Assembly (NCBI RefSeq): GCF_009734185.1
Contig: NZ_CP046393.1
Coordinates: 1,819,501-1,883,500 of the forward strand
Length of the DNA stretch: 64,000 nucleotides
Reading direction: 5' to 3'
Source: Commensalibacter melissae
GTDB lineage: Bacteria > Pseudomonadota > Alphaproteobacteria > Acetobacterales > Acetobacteraceae
Part shown: positions 8,850 to 17,817 of the stretch, one piece after another
Layout of the letters: every line of letters starts with the position of its first letter
How positions within the stretch are numbered: the stretch's first letter is position 1
Notes under the pieces: generated by a model
Seen by the model: only the letters and a program-made list of their open reading frames with translations
The model's database searches: none
What the model was told of the DNA's origin: nothing
Position numbers and translations under genes: made by a program

Positions 8850-9518
8850 TTTAATTCCTTCTACATATCCGATAAAACTTGTTTCCAAGTTTAATATATA
8901 TTTAAATTAATAATAATAAAAAAAGACAAGAAATATTATTTATTTTACTTTGAATAATGTAATAAGACTTAATGACAAGATCTAAACATACAATTAGATT
9001 TATTACTAATAAATGATATAACTCATAAAATGCTTTTTTTATCTATAATTGCATATTAAAATTACTTGATTTTAATATGCAATTTAATTTTTTCTATTCA
9101 AATTTTCCAATTATGGACCAAATATTTCCTTTCTATTTTAACCTAAATTTTATTTACTGCAAAACGCATTGTAAAATAAAATTAATGTACATATACAATG
9201 AAAATATCTTGACTTGAAAATAATTTAGGCATAATCCGCACGGAGAGCATTTAATAATTCTTGATTTATTCCCTTACTTAAATATGTTTTAAATGCTACC
9301 CATATCATTATCCGTTTCTATCATAAATGGATTATATTATAAACAATATTAGAGTTAATTTTTTAAGATCAAATTGATTGATTCATGTTTTGTGCTTTAA
9401 AGAAAATTTTGTCCATAAAAAAAACAAATTTATATTACTCTTTTTTATTTTTCTGGGAATTTACAAACTATCCATTAAAAATTAGTAAAAATGTTTCCTT
9501 TTTTCTGAGTGCAACAAG
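8850..9518. other. Long AT-rich gap upstream of the efflux operon
   Basis: No convincing coding frame. The FUSC permease gene often found at this place in DUF1656-HlyD loci is absent, and no remnant of it was seen. The gap contains a perfect 16-base inverted repeat (9047-9084) and a promoter-like TTGACT at 9209-9214 with CATAAT at 9230-9235 (15-base spacing, weak). Confidence 0.5.
9047..9084. repeat. Perfect 16-base inverted repeat
   Basis: Arms 9047-9062 and 9069-9084 are exact reverse complements around a 6-base loop. The plus-strand tail is T-rich (TAATTTTTTCT), so it could terminate a rightward transcript, but no gene ends just upstream. It could mark the 3' end of a small RNA, a bidirectional terminator or a protein binding site. 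Confidence 0.6.
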
Positions 9519-9713
9519 ATGATCGCAGAATTTGATTTTTTTGGTGTCTATATCGCCCCTTTTGTTGTTTATGCTTTATTTGCATTCGCCTTAACTGTTA
9601 TTATCCGTTCTTTCCTGTGGAAAACAGGTTTAATAAAATTATTTTGGCATCTTGCTTTATTTGAAGTAGCTTTATATTTCAGTATCCTATGTTTGCTTAT
9701 CTTATATGTATAA
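9519..9713 (+). CDS. DUF1656 small membrane protein (AaeX-like)
   Basis: Protein of 64 residues with two predicted membrane helices (about 9-30 and 40-62). The N terminus is MIAEFDFFGVYIAP, a characteristic start for DUF1656/AaeX. These proteins accompany HlyD-type adaptors in aromatic-acid efflux operons. It is the first gene of a three-gene plus-strand operon, 30 bases ahead of the adaptor gene. Its exact function is unknown in the family. Confidence 0.8.
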   Translation: MIAEFDFFGVYIAPFVVYALFAFALTVIIRSFLWKTGLIKLFWHLALFEVALYFSILCLLILYV

Positions 9714-9743
9714 CTTCTGACTTTAAGAATTTGTTTTTCAATC

Positions 9744-10655
9744 ATGGCACCCATTAGTAATATCATCCGCATCATCTTGACCCTAATCATTGTAGCCATG
9801 GCTATAATTCTAGGGGTAGCCTTGTGGGACACTTACATGATTGCCCCATGGACCCGTGATGGTCGTGTCAGAGTATACGTCGTTAAAATCGCCCCGGAAA
9901 TTTCGGGCACCATTGTACAGGTTCCTGTCAGGGACAACCAGTTTGTTCGCAAGGGTGATCCCCTTTTCGTAATTGACCCTTTACGTTTTAAAATCGCCAT
10001 TCAACAGGCAGAGGCAAATTTGGAAAATGCGGAGGCCAATCTTGCCTTACAACGTCGTAATGCAATGCGTCGCAAAGGATTGGAAGGCATTGTTTCAACA
10101 GAAGAAAAAGAAGATTTCAATACAAAGGTTAGAACCGCACAGGCAAGTGTAGATACAGCAAAAGCAGCCCTGACAGAAGCCAAGTTAAATTTGCAGCGTT
10201 CCATACTTTATTCACCTGTCAATGGCTATATTACAAATCTAAATTTACGGGTTGGTGATTACGTCAATACAGGCAATTCATATTTATCCGTTATTGATGC
10301 CGATTCTTTCTGGGTCTATGGCTATTTTGAAGAAACCAAAATGTGGGGCATTCATGTCGGCGATGTCGCCCGAATCAAGTTAATGGGATATAAACAGATA
10401 CTGCCCGGACATGTTGTCAGTATTGCCCGTGGTATCAATGACTCTAATGCCAACGCTGATAATTTTGGTTTGCAAAATGTTAATCCCATTTTTACCTGGG
10501 TTCGTTTGGCTCAACGTATTCCCGTAAGAATTCATATTGATCATATTCCAGACACGATCCATCTTTCCGCCGGCATGACCGCCACAATCAGTGTCGGCCC
10601 ACAAACAAGTGGCAGAAAAGGAAAACTGGCCACCTGGTTACAAGATCATCTATGA
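9744..10655 (+). CDS. HlyD/AaeA-family membrane fusion protein
   Basis: Periplasmic adaptor of a tripartite efflux system. One N-terminal membrane helix (about 8-28) is followed by the conserved APWTRDGRVR motif, a split lipoyl domain, an alpha-helical hairpin (about 88-150) and a beta-barrel. The IDPLRF, NLQRSILYSPVNGYI and GDYVNTG blocks are typical of AaeA/EmrA-type adaptors. Its stop overlaps the next start by 4 bases (ATGA), showing translational coupling. The matching FUSC pump is not encoded beside it. Confidence 0.88.
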   Translation: MAPISNIIRIILTLIIVAMAIILGVALWDTYMIAPWTRDGRVRVYVVKIAPEISGTIVQVPVRDNQFVRKGDPLFVIDPLRFKIAIQQAEANLENAEANLALQRRNAMRRKGLEGIVSTEEKEDFNTKVRTAQASVDTAKAALTEAKLNLQRSILYSPVNGYITNLNLRVGDYVNTGNSYLSVIDADSFWVYGYFEETKMWGIHVGDVARIKLMGYKQILPGHVVSIARGINDSNANADNFGLQNVNPIFTWVRLAQRIPVRIHIDHIPDTIHLSAGMTATISVGPQTSGRKGKLATWLQDHL

Positions 10656-12181
10656 GTATTTCAAACATGTTCCGTCTAAAATCTATCTGGCAGAAAGCAA
10701 TTACATTTTCCTTGATTGGATTGAATGCCTGCACGGTTGGCCCCAATTTTCATCGGGATCACATGAAAATTCCGGAACAATGGACTGAAAAAGTATGGAA
10801 AAGACCAGCCACAGCCCAAGAGATTGTCCAGGCAGCGAACAACATGCGTCGTTGGTGGGAACAGTTTCATGATCCATTGTTAAATCAACTTGTTGAAAAG
10901 GCCATCCAGAACAATTATGACCTTCAGATGGCGGGACAACGGATTTTGGCCGCTCAATCCTTGCGTGATCAGCAGGCGTCTAAATGGTATCCCCAACTGG
11001 ATGGTTCTGGCGGATTTGGATATCAGACATCTTCCAATACCTTATCCAGCAATATCTCGATATCAAAAGGAAATCCAAATAATGCCGTTATACGTCGTTA
11101 TGGCGCGACATTCAGCTGGCAACTGGATACATTCGGTTTGATCAGACGAATGGTTCAATCCCAAGAAGAGGCTGTAAAGGCCTCGATCGAGGATAGAAGA
11201 GCCGTCCTTTTAGCCATGCTTTCTCAACTGGCCAATAACTATGTAACCCTCCGCACCATGCAGCTACGGTTACGCATAGCGGATGAAAATGTTGCAATCG
11301 CCCAATATATCTATAATCTGGCACAAAAACAGTATATTGAGGGTACAGGCACGACTCTAAGCACTGCCCAGGCAGAAGCCGAGCTTGAAACCCAGCGAGC
11401 AAGTCGAGAACCCTTGAAAACCAGCATTACCCAGATTACCCATACAATTGATGTTTTGCTGGGACAAACGCCGGGAACCACGGAAACACTTCTTAAGATA
11501 GAACAGCCTTTACCAGACTTACCCCCATTTCCACCCTCCATTCCTTCCATTGCCCTGGCCAATCGTCCAGACATACGTATGGCCGAAAGGCAATACGCTA
11601 TGGCAACGGCAAATATCGGTGTTGCGGTTGCAGAACTCTATCCACAATTCACCATTGACATGAGTGCGATGCCAACGACTTCTTTTACCAGTCAAATGGC
11701 CAATATTGCCAGTCTGGTATCCAGCAGCTTTATCAATCTTTCCATTCCAGGTCTGCATGGTGGCCGCCTTAGTGCCGCGGTTAAGCAAGCGCAGGCTCAA
11801 GCAGAAGAGGCACGGTTAAATTACCGTCAAACAATCCTGACATCCCTGAAAGAAATCGAGGATGTTATCGCGGCCTGGGGTGATGATTCAGAACATGTTG
11901 ATCTGTTGCACAAATCCAAAGTAAGCAGCCAGACTGCCCTTATCCGTGCCCAAAAACTCTATAAAGCAGGACTTACAGGATATCTGGATGTCCTGACCGC
12001 GCAACGAACAGCCACAAATGCCGCCAATGAAGAGGCTGTGGCCATTTTGGAACGTTTCCAGGATTCCATCAATTTGTTCACGGCCCTTGGAGCCGGCTGG
12101 CAGGGTGTGGATATAACAAAAACGGAACTTCCCATGACCATCGAACAACAAAATCTGTTAGCGAAACTGGTCAAACAATAG
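10652..12181 (+). CDS. NodT-family outer membrane efflux lipoprotein
   Basis: Trimeric outer membrane channel of the OEP/TolC group. It has a signal peptide with the lipobox LNAC (Cys27), then CTVGPNF, a standard NodT-family start. Two OEP repeats with long coiled coils follow (about 60-260 and 280-480). At 509 residues it has normal length. It is coupled to the HlyD gene by a 4-base overlap. It would receive substrate from the adaptor and export it to the outside, probably aromatic or toxic compounds. Confidence 0.9.
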   Translation: MSISNMFRLKSIWQKAITFSLIGLNACTVGPNFHRDHMKIPEQWTEKVWKRPATAQEIVQAANNMRRWWEQFHDPLLNQLVEKAIQNNYDLQMAGQRILAAQSLRDQQASKWYPQLDGSGGFGYQTSSNTLSSNISISKGNPNNAVIRRYGATFSWQLDTFGLIRRMVQSQEEAVKASIEDRRAVLLAMLSQLANNYVTLRTMQLRLRIADENVAIAQYIYNLAQKQYIEGTGTTLSTAQAEAELETQRASREPLKTSITQITHTIDVLLGQTPGTTETLLKIEQPLPDLPPFPPSIPSIALANRPDIRMAERQYAMATANIGVAVAELYPQFTIDMSAMPTTSFTSQMANIASLVSSSFINLSIPGLHGGRLSAAVKQAQAQAEEARLNYRQTILTSLKEIEDVIAAWGDDSEHVDLLHKSKVSSQTALIRAQKLYKAGLTGYLDVLTAQRTATNAANEEAVAILERFQDSINLFTALGAGWQGVDITKTELPMTIEQQNLLAKLVKQ

Positions 12182-12329
12182 ATCTTCCTTTTTTTTCTCC
12201 ATTATCCAGCAACTGTCTGAATCTATAAAAGAAAAGTAAGATCAAACAATTTTCATTTTTTTTATTTAACGACAGGTTTAATATGCCAAAGATATTTTAA
12301 CCATCTTTGATATAAATCCATGCTCAATT

Positions 12330-14006
12330 ATGACAAGTGAAAATTTATTTGAAATCTCTGTACCTCTTATTAACGAGACCACCAAGAATGTTTCCACTAA
12401 AATCACTTTAGATAAAAGGGAGGCAATTTATATTGTTGGAGCGAATGGTTCCGGTAAAACCCATCTGGCACGATATATTGAACAATATATTATCCAAAAC
12501 TACGGTAAATATAAAACATATCGTATCAATGCACACCGTGCAATATTTTTAAATATTCCCCAAACTCAAATGAAAGAAGCACAAGCAAAACAAGCTTTGT
12601 TACCTAATCCAATAAGCCAATTATCAAGAAAAAATCAAGCTAATAGATTAACTAGTCAATTTGGTCAATTAGAATTTTACAATGATAGTGACGAGTTATT
12701 ACAATACCTATTTTCACAATCACATAGTATTGCCACGAATTTTTATAATGATTACAACCCTAATCGTCCTCCTTTACAAAAACCGACAAGCAAACTTGAG
12801 CAACTACAATCCATATTTGAAAAGATCCTCCCTAATAAACAATTAGAACACACCATAGATACAATTCGAATTAAGGATACCGATAAAGAAGATTATTACC
12901 CCATTATAGAAGCAAGTGAGGGAGAACGTTCTGTTTTTTATTTAATCGGTCAAATCCTTTTTCCGGATCCTGGTACCCTGATTATTTTTGATGAACCTGA
13001 ACAACATTTACATCCTTCCATCTTAACACCACTATGGAATGAACTGAAAAAAATACGTCCAGATTGTGCTTTTATAACCATTTCACACGATTTAAATTTT
13101 ATCGCCAATCAGGCAGGAAAAAAATATATTCTCAAAAAATACCAAAGAAATTTTTCTGAATCTGATAAATGGGATATAAAAGCGCTTCCAGATAATATGC
13201 CGTTATCAGAGGAAATTGTTACTTTGATTTTGGGTAGTCGTCGTCCCATTCTCTTTGTTGAGGGACAGGAAAACAGTTTAGATCAAGCTGTTTACCGCGC
13301 ATGTTATCCAGAATGGACAATTATTCCAAGCAATTCATGTACAGAAGTTATTCATGCGGTTAATTCGCTTAACAACCATCCATCTTTAACTCGTATTAAT
13401 TGTGCGGGTATCGTGGATGCTGATTATCGTGGTACAGATGAAATACAAAAACTGAATAATCAAAATATTTATGTGCTCAACGTCCTTGAAATTGAAAATC
13501 TTTTCTTATTATATGATGTTCTCGAGAGTATTGCTGAACTAGAGCAATATAACGATAAAACGGAAAAAGAAAATCTGATTCAAGAGATAACCTCTCAACT
13601 TCTCGATACTATCAATAAAAATAGAAATTCGTATATCGTGGAATATGGAAAATTACAATTAGGCAGATCATTTTCTAAACTTTCACCTTCTGATGATAAA
13701 ATCAAGAAGCAGGAATCTTTAATTGAATTTTTTAACAAAAGCCTTGATGAATTAAAAAATTCTTTTCAAGAAGATCTACAAAAAACTGAATACAATATTA
13801 ACAAAGCAATTGAGGAAAAAAATATAAAAGAGCTATTAAAATGGTATAATGGCAAAGGTGAAAGATTATCAATTATCAGCAAAATCTTAACGAAACAAAA
13901 AAAGGAAGATTTTCTTAAATGGATAAAACGCTTACTAGAAAATAGTAATGAAAATTTGATTGATGTATTAAAAAAACATTTACCAGAAATAAAAAATAAT
14001 GTCTGA
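12330..14006 (+). CDS. AAA ATPase-DUF4435 (TOPRIM-like) protein, candidate defence effector
   Basis: Single 558-residue protein. The N-terminal ATPase is ABC/SMC-like: Walker A GANGSGKT (37-44), signature-like ASEGER (195-200), Walker B LIIFDE (217-222), EQHLHP, and an H-loop His253. The C-terminal half begins RRPILFVEGQENS (304-316) with Glu311, then VDADYRGTDE with Asp363/Asp365, and EIENLF. This is the DUF4435/TOPRIM-like arrangement of OLD-family nucleases and of AriB. A long charged coiled-coil tail follows (about 405-550). ATPase plus DUF4435 recalls the PARIS pair AriA-AriB fused in one chain, but the ATPase part is shorter. It stands alone with its own promoter region next to a tRNA gene, and its base composition is more AT-rich than its neighbours. 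The defence role is inferred. Confidence 0.75.
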   Translation: MTSENLFEISVPLINETTKNVSTKITLDKREAIYIVGANGSGKTHLARYIEQYIIQNYGKYKTYRINAHRAIFLNIPQTQMKEAQAKQALLPNPISQLSRKNQANRLTSQFGQLEFYNDSDELLQYLFSQSHSIATNFYNDYNPNRPPLQKPTSKLEQLQSIFEKILPNKQLEHTIDTIRIKDTDKEDYYPIIEASEGERSVFYLIGQILFPDPGTLIIFDEPEQHLHPSILTPLWNELKKIRPDCAFITISHDLNFIANQAGKKYILKKYQRNFSESDKWDIKALPDNMPLSEEIVTLILGSRRPILFVEGQENSLDQAVYRACYPEWTIIPSNSCTEVIHAVNSLNNHPSLTRINCAGIVDADYRGTDEIQKLNNQNIYVLNVLEIENLFLLYDVLESIAELEQYNDKTEKENLIQEITSQLLDTINKNRNSYIVEYGKLQLGRSFSKLSPSDDKIKKQESLIEFFNKSLDELKNSFQEDLQKTEYNINKAIEEKNIKELLKWYNGKGERLSIISKILTKQKKEDFLKWIKRLLENSNENLIDVLKKHLPEIKNNV

Positions 14007-14030
14007 CAGATCATTCAAATATGATTCAGG

Positions 14031-14117
14031 TGGTGCGAACTGTGGGACTTGAACCCACACGTCCAAAACGGACACAAGATTTTAAGTCTTGAGCGTCTAC
14101 CATTCCGCCAAGCTCGC
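14031..14117 (-). tRNA. tRNA-Leu (anticodon UAA)
   Basis: Read on the minus strand, the acceptor GCGAGCT pairs with AGTTCGC, allowing one G-U. The D-arm is GGCGGAATGGTAGACGC. The anticodon stem is CAAGA/TCTTG with loop CTTAAAA, giving UAA. A long variable arm follows, as in leucine tRNAs, then the T-arm GTGGG TTCAAGT CCCAC and an encoded CCA (14031-14033). It lies 25 bases beyond the AAA-DUF4435 gene on the opposite strand. Confidence 0.96.
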
Positions 14118-14280
14118 CCATATTTTGTAAAAGGATTAATAGCATGAAGAACGAAAAGGTCAAAGAGTAAATTTAAAAAAAATTAATTATTTGAAAAAAG
14201 ATTTCAAATCCATGTAAAATTCTCCAATACAAGTAAATATACAGCCTACAATGAAGAAAGAAAATAGCTCATTGTGTTTT

Positions 14281-14718
14281 TCAATCGATCCACTCCACTA
14301 TATAATCCTCCAATTCCCCTGCATCATGTTCACTCACAACCTTTCCCCGCACGGAAATACCGGCTTTATGCATGGCTTCAAAATTACCGGCAATCAAATA
14401 ATGCCAAGGATAAAGTGTCTTGCCTTCCGCTATTAAACGATATGCACAGGTGGAGGGCAGCCAGTCAATCCTTGATAAATTCTTTCGGGTCAATTGAATA
14501 CAGTCCGGAATCCTGATTTTACGATGACAGTAATCCGAACATTGCCCTGTTTTTATATCCAGCAACCAACAGGCAACATTTGTATAATAAATTTCATTCT
14601 TATCATCATCCCGCAATTTATGCAGGCAACACCGACCGCAACGGTCACATAAAGCCTCCCATTGCTCCTTGTTCATTTCTTGAAGTGACAAGTTTTCCCA
14701 ATAACGATCCGTAACCAT
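14281..14718 (-). CDS. YcgN-like cysteine cluster protein (UPF0260)
   Basis: Small cytoplasmic protein with the cysteine cluster CDRCGRCC near the N terminus and further cysteines at NVACWLLD, GQCSDYC and PDC, then WLPSTCAYRL and YPWHYL. This pattern is typical of the UPF0260/YcgN family related to YkgJ zinc/iron chelatase-like domains. The ATG at 14718 is preferred; a TTG three codons upstream is also possible. The function is not established for the family. It is probably transcribed alone. Confidence 0.8.
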   Translation of the reverse strand: MVTDRYWENLSLQEMNKEQWEALCDRCGRCCLHKLRDDDKNEIYYTNVACWLLDIKTGQCSDYCHRKIRIPDCIQLTRKNLSRIDWLPSTCAYRLIAEGKTLYPWHYLIAGNFEAMHKAGISVRGKVVSEHDAGELEDYIVEWID

Positions 14719-14875
14719 AACAACCAATATAATATTCTGATCAAAAAAATGATTTACAATATTTCAAAATTCAATTTTTCAATAAATCAACTTTCATCTC
14801 AATTTATATAATTCAGGTTACGATTTAATTAAATTGAATAATTCAACAGGATTGATTATAAACCGTTTAATCAAT

Positions 14876-16327
14876 TTACAGATCAAAACTTTCCTGACGG
14901 TTTTCCTGCCGCTTCAAAACACGCACGTCTTTCTGCCCATCATAAAAAGTTAAGATCAAATCAGAACCAGCCCTCAATCCTCTTGCTTCAGTTACAGCCT
15001 GACCTTTCTTATTCTGTACCAAGACATATCCCCGTGCCAATACAGCCTTGGGGGAAAGGGCTTCCAATCTTGCCGTGACACTTTCCAATTTCAGCTGCCT
15101 TTCTCTCAATAAATTACGTACATTCGATATGGAGAACAGGGGTAAATTATTTTCCAACTGACGCATATAATGCAGCCAAGAAATTGCATATTGTTTTTCA
15201 TTAAAGGCCAGTTGTCTCTTGAAACGATCAATCAGTCCCAAAAGATATTGATCAACAGCCTGAATGAAAGAAAGCTGATGTCTCCTTTTCAGAACCAATG
15301 CTGGAAGCGCCAAATCCAGACGATAGGAACGGTCATCCAGGCGCATACGGTTTTGCGCCAATAAAGTGGGAACATCCGGCAGTCTGGTAATGGCCTTATT
15401 CAAACGCAGTTGATAAGATTGAATAATCTGTATTAATGCTTTATTCAAACGCGTAACCAGCTGCATTATTCTAGCAGCAAGATCAACCTGCGAAGGAACT
15501 GCCATTTCCGCAGCTGCAGTTGGAGTCGGGGCCCGACGGTCAGATGCGAAATCAATCAAGGTTGTATCTGTTTCATGTCCAACTGCTGAGATCAGGGGAA
15601 TTTTCGACTCTGCTGCGGCTCTTACAACAGCCTCATCATTAAAGGCCATCAAGTCTTCCAGTGATCCACCTCCTCGTGCAACAATCAAGATATCAGGACG
15701 TGGAATTTTACCGTTAACAGAAAGGGTGTTAAATCCAATAATAGCCCTGACAATCTGTTCACTTGCCCCCTCTCCCTGAACCGCCACTGGCCAGACCAGG
15801 ATATCCCTGGGAAAACGTCGTTGAATTGTTGTGCGAATATCGTGCAAAACCGCGCCTTTAGAGGATGTAATCACACCTATTACTTTTGGCAATAGAGGAA
15901 AAGGACGCTTTTTTTCCTGGTCAAATAAACCTTCAGCTTCCAATCTCTTTCTTAATTTTTCGATACGGGCCAATAAAGCCCCTTCGCCGGCATAATCAAT
16001 CTGATCAACAATAAGCTGATATGATGAACGTTCCCCATAAGAAGAAATCTTGCCTGTTGCAATAACCTCAATACCGTTTTCGAGTTTTATAGTAAGTTTT
16101 GCCGCCTTGAACCGCCAGATAATTGCTGTCAGTTTTCCATTTTCATCTTTTAGGGAAAAATAAATATGTCCAGACGGATACTGTTTTAACTCGGTAATTT
16201 CCCCCCTCACTTTAATCCGAGAAAAATTTCCTTCCAAAACTCGCTTAATCGCTGTAGAAATATCCCCTACACTAAATTCTGGTATATTATCCGTCATTCG
16301 ATCAGAAAGTTGCTCATCTATCGACAT
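14876..16327 (-). CDS. xseA: Exodeoxyribonuclease VII large subunit
   Basis: Large subunit of the single-strand exonuclease ExoVII, used in repair. It has an N-terminal OB fold (about 18-115; VSDI-like start, IKVRGEITELKQYPSGHIYFSLKD). The catalytic domain includes GVITSSKGAVLHDI, DILIVARGGGSLEDL, FNDEAVVRA and SAVGHETDTTLIDFASDRRAPTPTAAAE. A coiled-coil region precedes the C terminus. At 483 residues it is normal. It is divergent from purD with 52 bases between start codons, so the promoters overlap. The small subunit gene xseB is not next to it. Confidence 0.95.
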   Translation of the reverse strand: MSIDEQLSDRMTDNIPEFSVGDISTAIKRVLEGNFSRIKVRGEITELKQYPSGHIYFSLKDENGKLTAIIWRFKAAKLTIKLENGIEVIATGKISSYGERSSYQLIVDQIDYAGEGALLARIEKLRKRLEAEGLFDQEKKRPFPLLPKVIGVITSSKGAVLHDIRTTIQRRFPRDILVWPVAVQGEGASEQIVRAIIGFNTLSVNGKIPRPDILIVARGGGSLEDLMAFNDEAVVRAAAESKIPLISAVGHETDTTLIDFASDRRAPTPTAAAEMAVPSQVDLAARIMQLVTRLNKALIQIIQSYQLRLNKAITRLPDVPTLLAQNRMRLDDRSYRLDLALPALVLKRRHQLSFIQAVDQYLLGLIDRFKRQLAFNEKQYAISWLHYMRQLENNLPLFSISNVRNLLRERQLKLESVTARLEALSPKAVLARGYVLVQNKKGQAVTEARGLRAGSDLILTFYDGQKDVRVLKRQENRQESFDL

Positions 16328-16379
16328 AAATATGATACAGCCTTATCCAAAAAAAGAAACATCAGTAAAGGAAATCTCT

Positions 16380-17654
16380 ATGCGCGTTTTACTCGTCGGT
16401 TCTGGGGGAAGAGAACACGCCCTTGCCATGGCTCTTGCTTGCTCACCCAATCTTACCGAGCTTTTTATCGCACCAGGAAACCCAGGTACTGCACAATATG
16501 GTAAAAATATAAACATTAAGGTAGATAATATTACCGATTTAGTAAAATTTGCACAAGACAATCATATTGATCTTGTTATTCCCGGACCAGAATTACCTTT
16601 GGTTAAAGGATTAACCGATGCTTGCCAGCACGCCGGGATCCTCTGTGCAGGTCCCAGCCAAGCGGCTGCACAGCTGGAGGGAAGCAAGAGTTTCACAAAA
16701 ATGATCAGCGATGCCGCCCGGATCCCAACTGCAGCATGGAAAGAGTTTACAGATAGTGAACAAGCGGTTGCTTATTTGAAAACCCAATCTTTTCCAATTG
16801 TCATCAAGGCAGATGGTTTGGCGGCAGGAAAAGGCGTTATTATCGCCTATACCTTTAAGGAAGCTGAAGAAGCGATCGAAACAATCCTGCAAGATAACCG
16901 TTTTGGCGAAGCAGGCAATAAAATCGTTATCGAAGAATTTCTGACAGGAGAGGAAATTTCCCTATTTGCCTTTTGCGATGGAGAACATGCGGTTTTAATC
17001 GGAGCGGCTCAGGATCACAAACGCATTGGCGATAATGATACAGGACCCAATACTGGCGGAATGGGTGCAATATCCCCACCACCCTTTTTTGATCACGCAG
17101 CCCAAGAGAAAGCGTTGGATATAACAGTCAGACCCATGCTGCGCGAAATGATAAAACGTGGAATTCCTTTCCGTGGCATTATTTTTGCCGGACTGATGAT
17201 TACAAATGATGGGCCCTATCTAATTGAATATAATGTTCGTTTTGGAGACCCGGAAGCGGAAGTTCTGCTTCCTCGACTGGAAACAGATTTGTTAGATATT
17301 CTCTATAATCTCAGTCAAGGAAAATTAAAAAAATCAAAAATCAAATTCTCTGATCAAGCAGGGATTTGTATTGTTATGGCGGCAAAAGGATATCCGGGAA
17401 CACCAGTTGTAGGCGGAATTATCAAAAATATTGACCAAGCTGAATCCATACCCCATGTAAAAGTCTTTCATGCTGGAACCAATTATAACGCTCAACAAGA
17501 ACTTTGTGCAGCAGGAGGTCGTGTCTTATGCGTTGCCGCTTTTGATAAAACACTCAAACAAGCACAGACAACCGCATATAATGCCGTTAACAAAATTAAC
17601 TGGAAAGATGGTATCTGGCGCACGGATATCGGTAATAAAGCTTTAAAACAGTAG
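16380..17654 (+). CDS. purD: Phosphoribosylamine-glycine ligase
   Basis: Second step of purine synthesis, joining glycine to phosphoribosylamine with ATP. The start is the ATG at 16380, which encodes MRVLLVGSGGREHALA and follows an AAAGGA site; the in-frame ATG at 16332 would add an unlikely tail. ATP-grasp features include IKADGLAAGKGV, EEFLTGEEISLFAF, GPNTGGMGAISPPP and YNVRFGDPEAEV. The 424 residues match the family. The C terminus ends at GNKALKQ. Confidence 0.96.
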   Translation: MRVLLVGSGGREHALAMALACSPNLTELFIAPGNPGTAQYGKNINIKVDNITDLVKFAQDNHIDLVIPGPELPLVKGLTDACQHAGILCAGPSQAAAQLEGSKSFTKMISDAARIPTAAWKEFTDSEQAVAYLKTQSFPIVIKADGLAAGKGVIIAYTFKEAEEAIETILQDNRFGEAGNKIVIEEFLTGEEISLFAFCDGEHAVLIGAAQDHKRIGDNDTGPNTGGMGAISPPPFFDHAAQEKALDITVRPMLREMIKRGIPFRGIIFAGLMITNDGPYLIEYNVRFGDPEAEVLLPRLETDLLDILYNLSQGKLKKSKIKFSDQAGICIVMAAKGYPGTPVVGGIIKNIDQAESIPHVKVFHAGTNYNAQQELCAAGGRVLCVAAFDKTLKQAQTTAYNAVNKINWKDGIWRTDIGNKALKQ

Positions 17655-17817
17655 AATAATATAAAAACGATATTCAAAACAGGTTAAATTGAATGTATCT
17701 TAAAATGCGTTCAATTTTTACAATTCAGCAAATATCCATTTTATTTTCTACAAATTATAGTAAAAAATATTGCTATTTAATTTAACTTTATCTTCATACT
17801 CTAAATAATGATTAAGA

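Noticed and set aside
12330-14117. Search for flanking direct repeats of the tRNA-Leu 3' end as an att site of an island.
   Set aside because: No copy of the tRNA end was recognised on the far side of the AAA-DUF4435 gene, and no integrase gene is present.
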